The notes beneath the pieces are model-generated. The model was not told where the DNA came from and ran no database searches. It saw nothing but the letters and a program-made list of their open reading frames with translations. From Streptomyces sp. PT12 (GTDB lineage Bacteria; Actinomycetota; Actinomycetes; Streptomycetales; Streptomycetaceae), in the NCBI RefSeq assembly GCF_003311645.1, contig NZ_QEST01000184.1, positions 332,580 to 396,579 on the forward strand: a DNA stretch of 64,000 bases. The letters run 5' to 3'. Below, in pieces: positions 17,554 through 29,351 of the stretch (its first letter is position 1; every line of letters begins with the position of its first letter). Both the position numbers and the translations under genes were made by a program.

Positions 17554-19319
17554 ATGGGAGCAGAAGCCGAGCGAAGGCGGCGATACGCGATGGTTGAGTT
17601 CCTGGCGGCCGAGCCGGACGTCCTGCGCGCTGTCTTCGTCAATCTCAACGCCGGGATGATCTTCACCGACCGCGACGCCCGCATCAACGCCGTCAACCCG
17701 CACGCCGGGGAGCTGCTGGCGCTCCCCGCCCGCGACATGCTCGGCAAGGACTTCCACGACCTGCTGCACCGCCGCGCCGACGGCACCCTCGAGGCGCGCG
17801 AGGAGTGCCCGCTGCTCGGCGTCTTCGACGACACGCGCATGGCCAGGGTGGACACCGACAGCTTCCTGCGCGGCGACGGCGAGCTGCTGCCGGTCTCCTG
17901 GTCGGCGGCGCCCGTGACCGTCGACGACGAGACGATCGGCGTGGTCACGCTGTTCGAGGACGCCACCGAGCACCGCGCCGCCCAGGACCACCAGTCCGCC
18001 CACCTGGCCGCGGTGGAGGACCTGGCGCAGCGGCTCACCCTGGTCGGGGAGATCACCGAGGTGCTGACCCAGACGCTGGAGGCCGAGGAAGCGCTCAACC
18101 GGCTTGGGCGCCTGCTCGTCCCCCGGCTGGCCGACTGGGCCGCCGTCGACCTGCGCGTCGCCGACGACGAGGTGCGCCGCGTCGCCGTCGTGGGCCCCCA
18201 GGGGCGCGACGTGGGGCGTGAGGGCGGGCAGGGCGCGCTCTCCGCGATCCCCGAGACGTCGCGTTCGGTGCTGGTGCGGGTGCTGCGCGGCAGCGAGGCC
18301 GTGGTGCTGGGGCCCGACGAGATCGCCGCGCCGCCCGACAGCCCGCTCGCGGTGGTGCACACGACGTTTCTGCACGCCCTGGGCGCCACATCCGCGGTCG
18401 TCGTCCCGCTGAGCACGCCGCGGCAGGTGATGGGCGCGCTCACCGTGGCGCGCACGGACGAGGAACGCCCGCTGTCCGCCGATGACCTGCCGCTGATCCG
18501 GGACATCGGGCGCAGGGCTGGCCTGGCCATCGACAACGCCCGGCTGTTCGAGCGGCAGCGGGACATCGCGGCCACGATGCAGCGCAACCTGCTGCCCAAG
18601 CTGCCCGACATCGCCCCGCTCAAGCTCTCCGCGCGCTACCAGCCAGCGCCGCGCGGCTCCCAGGTCGGCGGCGACTGGTACGACGCGCTGATCCTGCCGG
18701 ACGGCGCGATCGGCCTGGCGATCGGCGACGTCGTGGGGCACGACCTGTCGGCCGCCGCGGGGATGGCCGAGCTGCGGAACATGCTGAGGGCCCTCGCGTG
18801 GGACCGCGCCGAGCCGCCGAGCGCGATCGTCAGCCGCCTGGACGAGTCGATGCAGGAGATCACGGATGTGCAGATGGCGACCCTGATCCTGGCCAGGATC
18901 GAACGCGCCGGATCGAACGCGCCGGATCGGGCGCGACCGACGAGGCCGCCACGCCCGAGGGCTGGCAGGTGCGGTGGACCAGCGCGGGCCACCCGCCTCC
19001 GCTGCTGGTCACGGGCGAGGGCAGGGCGCAGTATCTGGAGGAGGGGCAGGAGCTGCTGCTCGGCGCCAGGCTCGGCAAGCCACCGCTGCGCCCCGACGGC
19101 CTTGAGCCCCTGCCGCGCGGGGCCACCGTGCTGCTGTACACCGACGGCCTCGTCGAGATGGCGACCAGCGACCTGGACACCGGGCTCAACCGCCTGCGCC
19201 GCCACGCGATGGCGCTGGCGTCCCGGCCGCTCGACGAGCTGTGCGACGGCATCCTGGAGCGGATGCCGCCCGGCGGCGCGGACGACATCGCGCTGCTCGC
19301 GCTGCGCGTCCCTGGATGA
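17554..19319 (+). pseudogene. PAS-GAF-SpoIIE (PP2C) phosphatase, frameshifted by a tandem duplication
   Basis: Domains in order: a PAS sensor (about residues 20-130, 'IFTDRDARINAVNPHAGELL'), a GAF domain (about 165-330), and a SpoIIE/RsbU PP2C phosphatase from about 345 ('QRNLLPKLP', 'GSQVGGDWYDA', 'GDVVGHDLSAA'). Such proteins dephosphorylate anti-anti-sigma factors. Frame 1 is coherent to about 18911, then turns to arginine-rich nonsense. The family's continuation ('WTSAGHPPPLLVTG', 'LLYTDGLVEM', 'ADDIALLALR') is in frame 3 up to 19319. The break coincides with a 14-bp tandem duplication; removing one copy restores one frame ('ARIERAGSGATDEAA'). As written, the product loses the last phosphatase motifs. 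The start could also be 17590. Confidence 0.85.
18897..18924 (+). repeat. 14-bp perfect tandem duplication causing a frameshift
   Basis: GATCGAACGCGCCG occurs at 18897-18910 and again at 18911-18924, followed by GATCG of a third start. Fourteen bases shift the frame by two. It sits exactly at the reading-frame switch of the phosphatase gene. Confidence 0.95.
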
Positions 19320-19357
19320 ACGCGCCCGGGGGTGAACGCCCCCGGCCGCGGCGGGCG

Positions 19358-20329
19358 TCAGCCGTGCAGCGCCTCGCGGAGCGCGTCGATCGCGAGGTGG
19401 CGGGCGACGCGGGCGGCGTTGTGGTCGCGCAGGCTGTCGAGCATCAGGAAGTCGTGCACCGTGCCGAGCACCCGCACCGCCGTGACGTCGACCTCGGCGG
19501 CGCGCAGCTTCGCCGCGTACCCCTCGCCCTCGTCGCGCACCACGTCCGCCTCGGCGGTGATCAGCAGCGTGGGCGGCAGGTCGCCAAGGCGCTCGACGGG
19601 CGCGCGCAGGGGGCACGCGTGGATCTCCGCGCGCTGCTCGCGCTCCGGCGCGTACTGGTCCCAGTACCACATCATGGCGTCCCTTGTGAGGTAGTAGCCG
19701 TCGGCGAACTCCAGGTAGGACGCCGTCTCGAACGTCGCGTCCAGGACCGGGTAGAGCAGCACCTGGCCGCGCAGGCGCACGTCGCGGCGCTCGGCGGCGA
19801 GCAGGGCCACGCCCGCGGCGAGGGTGCCGCCCTCGGAGTCGCCGCACACCGCGATCCGCGAGCCGTCGATGCCGTGCCGCCCGCCCTCTTCGGCGAGCCA
19901 GTGGGCCACGGCGTAGCACTGCTCGAGCGCGGTGGGGTAACGCGCCTCGGGGGCGCGGTCGTACAGCGGGAACGCGGCCGCCACCCCGGCGCCCGCGACC
20001 AGCTCACGCACCAGCCGGTCATGGGTCAGCTCGTCGCCGAACACCCAGCCACCGCCGTGCAGATACAGCACCGCGGGCAGGGTGCCGCTGACGCCGTCGG
20101 GGCGCAGGATCCGCACCCGCACCCGGCCCGCGGCCCCGCCGTCGACCGTGACCCACTCCTCGTCGGCGCGCGGCCGCTCCACCCCGTCGCCGCCCTGGAG
20201 CCCCGCCAGGATGTCGCGGCCCTGGACCGGTGGCACCTCGTAGATCCTCGGGTGCGGCGCGGTCGCGTCGGCCAGCGCGGTGGCGGCGGACTCAAGGACG
20301 GGGTGGGGGAGGGGGGCGGGGTCGGTCAT
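19358..20329 (-). CDS. Alpha/beta-hydrolase, hormone-sensitive-lipase-type esterase
   Basis: A 323-residue esterase. 'VLYLHGGGWVFGDE' (about residues 99-112) is the HGGG oxyanion motif of the HSL family. The nucleophile is Ser in 'VCGDSEGGTLA' (GDSxGG), the acid lies in 'ITAEADVVRDEGEGY', and the catalytic His is in 'GTVHDFLMLDSL'. It probably hydrolyses short-chain esters in the cytoplasm. The ATG at 20329 is preceded by AGGAG at 7-base spacing; the much longer open frame upstream is GC shadow. It is co-directional with erm, 370 bases downstream of it. Confidence 0.9.
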   Translation of the reverse strand: MTDPAPLPHPVLESAATALADATAPHPRIYEVPPVQGRDILAGLQGGDGVERPRADEEWVTVDGGAAGRVRVRILRPDGVSGTLPAVLYLHGGGWVFGDELTHDRLVRELVAGAGVAAAFPLYDRAPEARYPTALEQCYAVAHWLAEEGGRHGIDGSRIAVCGDSEGGTLAAGVALLAAERRDVRLRGQVLLYPVLDATFETASYLEFADGYYLTRDAMMWYWDQYAPEREQRAEIHACPLRAPVERLGDLPPTLLITAEADVVRDEGEGYAAKLRAAEVDVTAVRVLGTVHDFLMLDSLRDHNAARVARHLAIDALREALHG

Positions 20330-20699
20330 CGGGCGCTCCTGTCCTGCCGGTTCGCGTCGTGCGGTCGCGTCCTTTGCCATCGTGACCACCGCGCGCCCCG
20401 GCGCAAGCCGGGGCGCACCGAACGGCCGAGCGCCCCCCAATGACTCCGAGTTCCCTTTCCGGCCCCCGCTGCCCCCGTCCGTCGCTGAGCACCGAAGGGA
20501 GGCTCGCCGCGGGGCCGCGGGGCCGCGGGGTCGCGGGGTCGCGGGGTCGCGGGACCGCCCGGACGCCACCCCGCGCCGGTCGACTCGTCATGACGAACCC
20601 GCTGAACGCCCGGTGGCCCTCGATGTCCTCGTCCCTCCCCGAAGGCCGCGGCCGCGGAGGGGCCGCGATCGCCCACGGGACCGGCCCGCGCGTCGGGCC
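20330..20699. other. Intergenic region between erm and the esterase gene
   Basis: About 370 bases without a credible gene. The only structure seen is the 8-bp GC-rich tandem array at 20507-20554. Confidence 0.6.
20507..20554 (+). repeat. Six tandem copies of an 8-bp unit
   Basis: The unit (C/T)CGCGGGG repeats six times; copies 1-3 begin with C and 4-6 with T, and the last is slightly degenerate. It lies in non-coding DNA upstream of the esterase gene. Confidence 0.9.
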
Positions 20700-21470
20700 T
20701 CAGCGGCGTTGGCGCAGCCGGGTGTGGATCGTGAGCCACTGGGGCGGCGTGACCAGGCCCACGGGGGTGTCGTCCCCGACCCCGGCGGCCCGCAGGGCGT
20801 CGCGCACCCGGGAGCCCCCGTGGCTTCTGGACAGGGTGGCGCGCAGCGAGCCGCCGACGCCGGTGAAGCCCTCGGTGACCAGCGCGCGCCACGCGGCCAG
20901 GTCGCCGGGGGGCAGCAGGGGCGCGGGGCGGCGCACGATGCGCAGCACCGCCGCGTCGGTGCGCGGCACCGGCGTGAACTGCCGCCGCCCGATCCGCATC
21001 CCGAGGCGCCAGTCGTGCGACGGCCAGCTCCGCACCGTCAGCAGCGGCCATGTGCCGAAGTCGCCGGTGCGCCTGCGGGCGAACTCCAGCTGCGTGACCA
21101 GCGTCGCCGCGGTCATCGCGCGGGCGTCGAGGCACCAGCGCACGATGTCGGTCGTGCGGGAGTAGGGGATGTTGCCGACCACGGCGAACGGCGTTCGGGG
21201 CGGGTGGGCGGTCAGGAAGTCGCCGTGCACCACGCGGACGTTGCGCTCGGCGCGCAGCCGACCCGGCAGGCGCGCGGCCAGCTCGGGGTCGAGCTCGTAG
21301 GCCACGACCTCGCGGACCGTGCGGGCCAGCACCCTGGTGAGCGTGCCCTCGCCAGGGCCCGGCTCGAGCACCAGGTCACCGGCGTTGAGGTGCGCCGCGG
21401 CCACGATGCGGCGGAGCACGGCGGCGTTGTGGAGGAAGTTCTGCGAAAGGGACTTGCGGCGGGAGGCCAC
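20700..21470 (-). CDS. Erm-type 23S rRNA adenine-N6 methyltransferase (MLS resistance)
   Basis: About 256 residues with KsgA/Erm motifs: 'SLSQNFLHN' (N-terminal RNA-contact motif), SAM loop 'LEPGPGEGTLT' (residues 35-45), acidic ribose ligand in 'VVAYELDPEL', 'VVHGDFL', and catalytic NIPY at 100-103 ('VVGNIPYSRTTDIVRW'). The sequence resembles streptomycete Erm(O)-like enzymes rather than housekeeping KsgA, notably 'ATLVTQLEFARRRTGDFG'. These methylate A2058 of 23S rRNA and give macrolide-lincosamide-streptogramin B resistance. The GTG at 21470 follows GAGGA at 8-base spacing; a longer form from GTG 21575 has no good site. It is divergent from an ABC exporter, suggesting a resistance locus. 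Confidence 0.88.
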   Translation of the reverse strand: MASRRKSLSQNFLHNAAVLRRIVAAAHLNAGDLVLEPGPGEGTLTRVLARTVREVVAYELDPELAARLPGRLRAERNVRVVHGDFLTAHPPRTPFAVVGNIPYSRTTDIVRWCLDARAMTAATLVTQLEFARRRTGDFGTWPLLTVRSWPSHDWRLGMRIGRRQFTPVPRTDAAVLRIVRRPAPLLPPGDLAAWRALVTEGFTGVGGSLRATLSRSHGGSRVRDALRAAGVGDDTPVGLVTPPQWLTIHTRLRQRR

Positions 21471-21620
21471 GGGCGTCGTCCTCGGGCTTGAGGACAGGCC
21501 GGTGCGGCGACAAGGGGATCCGCGGGGATCAGGGAGACGCGATGCCGTCGGCCTGTCCGGGTCGTGTGGGGACACGGACGGGCCCTGGCCGGGACGCGAA
21601 AGGGCAGGGGGAGCGGCTGC

Positions 21621-21749
21621 TCAGGTGCCGGGCGAGTCCATCGGGACCAGGGCCTGGCGCCGAGCACGCGGGCGACGGGAGTGGAGCCCGGGGCTCCAGG
21701 AGGCGCCCTGTGCACCGACGCACAGACCGCCGTTGTTCAGCGTTCCCAT
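21621..21749 (-). CDS. Candidate leaderless leader peptide upstream of erm
   Basis: A 42-residue frame beginning 'MGTLNNGGLCVGAQGASW' on the erm strand, 150 bases before the erm start. A -10-like TACGCT (21756-21761, reverse strand) ends six bases before its ATG, so the transcript could begin at the start codon itself. Erm genes are commonly controlled by drug-dependent stalling in a leader ORF. No match to a known leader is claimed; it may be chance. Confidence 0.3.
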   Translation of the reverse strand: MGTLNNGGLCVGAQGASWSPGLHSRRPRARRQALVPMDSPGT

Positions 21750-21829
21750 GGCGCGAGCGTACACCGGCGCGCGGAGGCCGGGCACATCATTAAGCGGTTG
21801 TTGCGGTGGGATGAAATGACCGACGCTCG

Positions 21830-21853
21830 ATGTTGGCACTGCGGCGCCGCTGA
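21830..21853 (+). CDS. Candidate 7-residue leader peptide (MLALRRR) upstream of the ABC exporter
   Basis: ATG-TTG-GCA-CTG-CGG-CGC-CGC-TGA encodes MLALRRR. Its C-terminal Arg-x-Arg fits the '+X+' motif at which macrolide-bound ribosomes stall. A GTGCCG...CGGCAC inverted repeat (21872-21877, 21892-21897) lies between it and the exporter's ribosome site. The idea rests on position and motif only. Confidence 0.25.
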   Translation: MLALRRR

Positions 21854-21910
21854 ACTGCGGCGACGGCGGAGGTGCCGACGGCGACATTCCGCGGCACGGG
21901 AGGAGACGGC

Positions 21911-25642
<3,732 letters not shown>

Positions 25643-25902
25643 ACGGGCGTCAGCCCGGTTTGTGACGCGGCCCGCTGGCTGGCCAGCTGGTCGCACGACC
25701 TGTTCACGTTCGACGAGGAATGGGCGCGCGTGGTCTGCGGCTACGGCCTCGCCGCGGTCGTGTACCTGGCCGTCGGGCGACCTTGTCGCGCACCGTGTGC
25801 GGCGCTGCTGACGGGCGGCGCTACTGACGGGCGGCGTCACGAACGGCGGCGCGCGGCGCGTTCGTCGCCCCGGGGCGCGTCCCCGTGCCGGGACCGTGCC
25901 GC

Positions 25903-26391
25903 TCAGACCCTGGCGAGTGCCGCCAGATAGGCGTCCACCGTCTGCACCCGCCCTCCGGCCAGCGGGTCCGCGAGGTTCCACCAGTGGATCGCGGCGATCT
26001 CGTCGGTCGGCGCGAACGCCACGGGATCCGCCGTCTCCGCCCGGTACAGCGCCCCGCGCAGCACCCTGCGGTCGGGCAGCGACGTCCTGGCGAAGCCGAC
26101 GAAGTCCAGCGCGTCGGGCGCGGCCGACTGGCCCGACTCCTCCCACAGCTCCCGCACGGCCGCCTCCCGCGCGCTCTCCCCCGGGTCGATCCCGCCGCCG
26201 GGCAGCTCCCAGCAGCCGCGGTCGCGGACGTTCACCATCAGCAGGCGCCCGGCGTTCCACAGCGCGACCAGGGCGTACGCCACCGGCGCCTCGTCGAACA
26301 CGCTGTCCTCGGGCAGCCGCTCGAACGCCAGCAGCCGCATCCCCAAGGGCCCGGTGGCCAGGGCCATTTCGTCGTCCGGCACGTTCGTCAT
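25903..26391 (-). CDS. Nudix hydrolase
   Basis: A 162-residue protein whose Nudix box, starting 'GGGIDPGESAREAAVRELWE' and continuing 'ESG' (about residues 65-87), matches GX5EX7REUXEEXGU at every required position, so it should be a Mg-dependent nucleoside-diphosphate-X hydrolase. Outside the box it shows no specificity motif. Its start is 148 bases... on the reverse strand it precedes nothing else and ends 30 bases from the stop-side of the phosphatase gene's neighbour; both are transcribed leftwards with the SpoIIE gene downstream-first order reversed, so an operon with the phosphatase gene (which ends at 26422) is plausible because only 30 bases separate that stop from this start. Confidence 0.9.
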   Translation of the reverse strand: MTNVPDDEMALATGPLGMRLLAFERLPEDSVFDEAPVAYALVALWNAGRLLMVNVRDRGCWELPGGGIDPGESAREAAVRELWEESGQSAAPDALDFVGFARTSLPDRRVLRGALYRAETADPVAFAPTDEIAAIHWWNLADPLAGGRVQTVDAYLAALARV

Positions 26392-26421
26392 ACGGCCAGG
26401 CTATGGCCTGGGGCGCGGCGC

Positions 26422-28560
26422 TCAGAGGCTGGCGAGCTCCGTGCCCCGCTGCTGCGCGGGGGACAGCTCGGCCCAGATCGTCTTGCCGTACCGGCCGTGC
26501 CGCGTCCCCCAGCGCTCCGTCAGGTTGGCCACGATGAACAGGCCGCGCCCGCTCTCGTCCAGGATCCGCGCCCTGCGCAGGTGCGGCGACGTGCTGCTGC
26601 TGTCCGAGACCTCGCAGATCAACGCCGAAGGCTCCCGGATCAGCCGCAGCTGCAACGGCCCGTCCGCGTGCCTGATGGCGTTGGTCACCAGCTCGCTCAC
26701 CACGAGCTCGGTGGCGAACGCCGCGTCGCTCAGGTCCCACGCCGCCAGCTGCCGGTCGGCCAGCTCGCGCGCCCGGCCCACCGCCGTCGGCTCGTCCGCG
26801 ATGTCCCAGGTCGCCACGTGCGACGCGTCGAGCGCCCGCGTGCGCGCGACCAGCAGCGCGATGTCGTCGGTCGGCACCACGCCATCGAGCACCGTGCCGA
26901 GCACCTCGTCACACGTCGCCTCGAGCGACGGCGAGCGCCCGGCGAGCGCCTGCCGCAGGCTCTCCTGGCCGCGCGCCATGTCGTGGTCCACGTCCACCAG
27001 GCCATTGGTGTACAGCGCGAGCAGGCTGCCCTCGGGCAGCGAGAGCTCGGTCGCCTCGAACGGCAGCCCGCCGAGCCCGAGCGGCGGCCCCGCGGGCGCC
27101 TCAAGCAGCTCGGCGCGCCCGTCGGGCCGCACGAGCACGGGCGCCGGATGGCCCGCGCGGGCCATGACACACGTGCGCCCCACCGGGTCGTACACCGCGT
27201 ACAGGCATGTCGCGCCCACCGCGCCCCCGGGGATCTCCTGCTCCTCGGCGCTCTCCTCGGTCTCCGAGCCGAGCCGGATCACCACATCGTCCAGATGGGT
27301 GAGCAGCTCGTCGGGCGCCAGGTCGATGTCGGCCAGCGTGCGCACGGCGGAACGCAGCCTGCCCATCGTGGCCGTGGCGTACAGGCCGTGCCCCACGACG
27401 TCCCCCACCACGAGCGCGACCCGCGCCCCCGACAGCTGGATCACGTCGAACCAGTCCCCGCCCACGCCCACCGTCGAGTCCGCGGGCAGATAGCGCGTGG
27501 CCACCTCCACCGCGGCGATCCGGGGCAGCCGCCGCGGGAGCAGGCTGCGCTGGAGCGCCAGGGACATGCGGTGCTCGTGCGTGTACCTGCGGGCGTTGTC
27601 CACGCAGACCGCGGCCTGCACGCCGATCTCCTCGGCGAGCAGCAGGTCGTCGGCGTCGAACGGCTCCTCGCGCCGGTTCCTGACGAACACGGCCACGCCG
27701 AGCGTCGCGCCCCTGGCCCGCAGCGGCACGGCGATCCCCGAGTGCGCCTCCGGGAGCCCCGGCGGCCCCGGCGGCCCCGCGTGCCGCCCGTCGCCGCCGA
27801 GCCAGCCGGGCACGTCCTCGCCGTCGAGCAGCGTGGCCCGGCACGAGGCGCCCTCGATCAGGCAGCGCACCGGAACGGCGTCGTTCGCGTGCGCCTCCCC
27901 CAAGGCGGGCCCGGGCGCGGCCCACTCGCCCCCGCCCTCACCCCTCCCGTGCCCCTCCCCGTCCCCGTGCCCCTCCCCGTCCCCGCTCGTCGACCGCTGC
28001 GCGATCCGGCGCAGCGTGCCGCGGCCCTGCTCGGGATCCGGCGGCTCGTCGCCGCGCAGCACGGACTCGTAGAGGTCGACGGTGACCAGGTCGGCGAACC
28101 GCGGCACGGCCACCTCGGCCACCTCGCCCGCCGTCCGCGACACATCGAGCGTGGACCCGATGTGCTGGCTGGCGACGCGCAGCAGGGTGAGCCGTTCCCG
28201 CGCGATGGTCAGCCGCCGCACCCTGGCCTCGCGGTCGAGGCGGATGCGGCACACGAGCACGGCGAGCGCGAACGAGCAGAGCGACGCGATGTTGACCAGG
28301 ACGCGGACCCCCATCTCGAGGTCGGGGATGGCGTAGCCGTAGCTCAGGCCGACCGACGCGGCATTGACCAGGCCGACGATGACGGTCTGCCGTATCGAGA
28401 GCAGCGCCCCGGCCACCACGGGCGCCAGCATCGAGAACCCGGACCAGCCCGCCAGCCCGAAGTGGCGGGTGGAAAGGATCTGGACGCACGTCAGCAGGAC
28501 GAGATAGGCGAGCACCAGCGGGAAGATGCCGCCCTTCATGCCGCGGCGGAGGAAGACCAC
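26422..28560 (-). CDS. Membrane-anchored GAF-SpoIIE phosphatase with anti-sigma-type ATPase domain
   Basis: A 712-residue regulator. About four N-terminal membrane helices (residues 5-105) are followed by a coiled segment, a GAF domain (about 130-330), a SpoIIE PP2C phosphatase (about 340-560; 'VGVGGDWFDVI', 'VVGDVVGHGLYA', 'MARAGHPAPVLV', 'PTDDIALLVART') and a C-terminal RsbW/SpoIIAB-like HATPase ('ELVVSELVTNAIRHADGP', 'ESGRGLFIVANL'). This join of phosphatase and kinase-like domain is common in Streptomyces partner-switching control of sigma factors. The phosphatase motifs look intact, unlike the disrupted paralogue near 18 kb. GTG at 28560 follows GGAGG at 6 bases. A Gly/Glu/Asp/His-rich insert in the GAF domain comes from an 18-bp DNA repeat. 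The Nudix gene begins 30 bases past its stop. Confidence 0.9.
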   Translation of the reverse strand: MVFLRRGMKGGIFPLVLAYLVLLTCVQILSTRHFGLAGWSGFSMLAPVVAGALLSIRQTVIVGLVNAASVGLSYGYAIPDLEMGVRVLVNIASLCSFALAVLVCRIRLDREARVRRLTIARERLTLLRVASQHIGSTLDVSRTAGEVAEVAVPRFADLVTVDLYESVLRGDEPPDPEQGRGTLRRIAQRSTSGDGEGHGDGEGHGRGEGGGEWAAPGPALGEAHANDAVPVRCLIEGASCRATLLDGEDVPGWLGGDGRHAGPPGPPGLPEAHSGIAVPLRARGATLGVAVFVRNRREEPFDADDLLLAEEIGVQAAVCVDNARRYTHEHRMSLALQRSLLPRRLPRIAAVEVATRYLPADSTVGVGGDWFDVIQLSGARVALVVGDVVGHGLYATATMGRLRSAVRTLADIDLAPDELLTHLDDVVIRLGSETEESAEEQEIPGGAVGATCLYAVYDPVGRTCVMARAGHPAPVLVRPDGRAELLEAPAGPPLGLGGLPFEATELSLPEGSLLALYTNGLVDVDHDMARGQESLRQALAGRSPSLEATCDEVLGTVLDGVVPTDDIALLVARTRALDASHVATWDIADEPTAVGRARELADRQLAAWDLSDAAFATELVVSELVTNAIRHADGPLQLRLIREPSALICEVSDSSSTSPHLRRARILDESGRGLFIVANLTERWGTRHGRYGKTIWAELSPAQQRGTELASL
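27948..27983 (-). repeat. Two perfect 18-bp tandem copies inside the SpoIIE phosphatase gene
   Basis: The unit CGTGCCCCTCCCCGTCCC (as read on the + strand) occurs twice and keeps frame, encoding a repeated six-residue Gly/Asp/Glu/His unit in the GAF domain insert. Confidence 0.85.
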
Positions 28561-28668
28561 GTGGCACCTCCAGCGTCGAGACCTTGCGGCCACCGTAGCG
28601 GGGGAGGTACCACCCCGCGACTGGCGGACGTGACGGAGGGTGGCGGCACGCCCGGCCTGTCGACGGCC

Positions 28669-29223
28669 TCAGATGGTGCGGCTCACCCGGGCGGGGTTGC
28701 CCATGGCGACGACGTTGGGCGGCAAGTCACGCGTGACGACGGCACCCGCGCCGACCACGGTGTTCTCGCCGATGGTGACCCCGGGGCACACGATGACGCC
28801 GCCGCCGAGCCAGACGTTGTCACCGATCGTGATCGGCTTGGCCGCCTCCCACTTCTGGCGGCGCGGCTCGGGATCGACCGGATGGGTGGGGGTGAGCAGC
28901 TGGACGTTCGGGCCGATCTGGACGTCGGCGCCGATGGTGATGCGGGCGACATCGAGCATGACCGCTCCGCAGTTGACGAACGTGCGGGGGCCGATCGAGA
29001 TCTGGTACCCGTAGTCCACCTGCAACGGCGGCCGCACCTCGACGCCCTCGCCGACCTCCCCGAGCAGCTCGGTCAGCGCCGCGAGCCGCACCGCCCGGTC
29101 GGCGGCTCCCGTCGCGTTGAACCGCTCCGCGAGCCGCGCCCCGCGCAGCGCGTCGGCGGCCAGGTCGGGATCGTCGGCGATGTACGGCTCACCGGCGAGC
29201 ATGCGTTCCTTTTGACTCCCCAT
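28669..29223 (-). CDS. Sugar O-acetyltransferase (maltose/galactoside acetyltransferase family)
   Basis: A 184-residue left-handed beta-helix (hexapeptide) acetyltransferase. An N-terminal helical cap ('MLAGEPYIADDPDLAADALRG' minus its last residue shows the Mac pattern) precedes hexapeptide repeats from about 75 onward, and 'LLTPTHPVDPEPR' contains the catalytic His of the LacA/Maa group. 'NVWLGGGVIVCPGVTIGENT' and 'NVVAMGNPARV' complete the helix. It transfers acetyl from acetyl-CoA to a sugar; in vivo substrates are usually uncertain. It is co-directional with the LacI gene 128 bases upstream. Confidence 0.92.
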   Translation of the reverse strand: MGSQKERMLAGEPYIADDPDLAADALRGARLAERFNATGAADRAVRLAALTELLGEVGEGVEVRPPLQVDYGYQISIGPRTFVNCGAVMLDVARITIGADVQIGPNVQLLTPTHPVDPEPRRQKWEAAKPITIGDNVWLGGGVIVCPGVTIGENTVVGAGAVVTRDLPPNVVAMGNPARVSRTI

Positions 29224-29264
29224 GCGGGAACCCTAGCGGGCGCTTCGGGGGGCTTTGGCGCCCG

Positions 29265-29336
29265 CGAAGCGAGCGCAGTCCGCGAAGCCCGCGCAGCCCG
29301 TAAAGCCCGCGCAGCCCGTAAAGCCCGCGCAGCCCG
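29265..29336 (+). repeat. Four tandem copies of an 18-bp unit
   Basis: The unit TAAAGCCCGCGCAGCCCG repeats at 29301-29318 and 29319-29336, with a one-base-variant start at 29283-29300 and a degenerate copy at 29265-29282. It begins 15 bases after the LacI stop and fills the gap to the acetyltransferase gene. Confidence 0.9.
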
Positions 29337-29351
29337 TAAGGCAAGCGCAAC

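Noticed and set aside
25643-25902. Frame after the ABC exporter reading 'WSHDLFTFDEEWARVVCGYG'
   Set aside because: It looks protein-like for about 40 residues but has no start signal, no recognised family and soon turns to Arg-rich text; at most a gene remnant.
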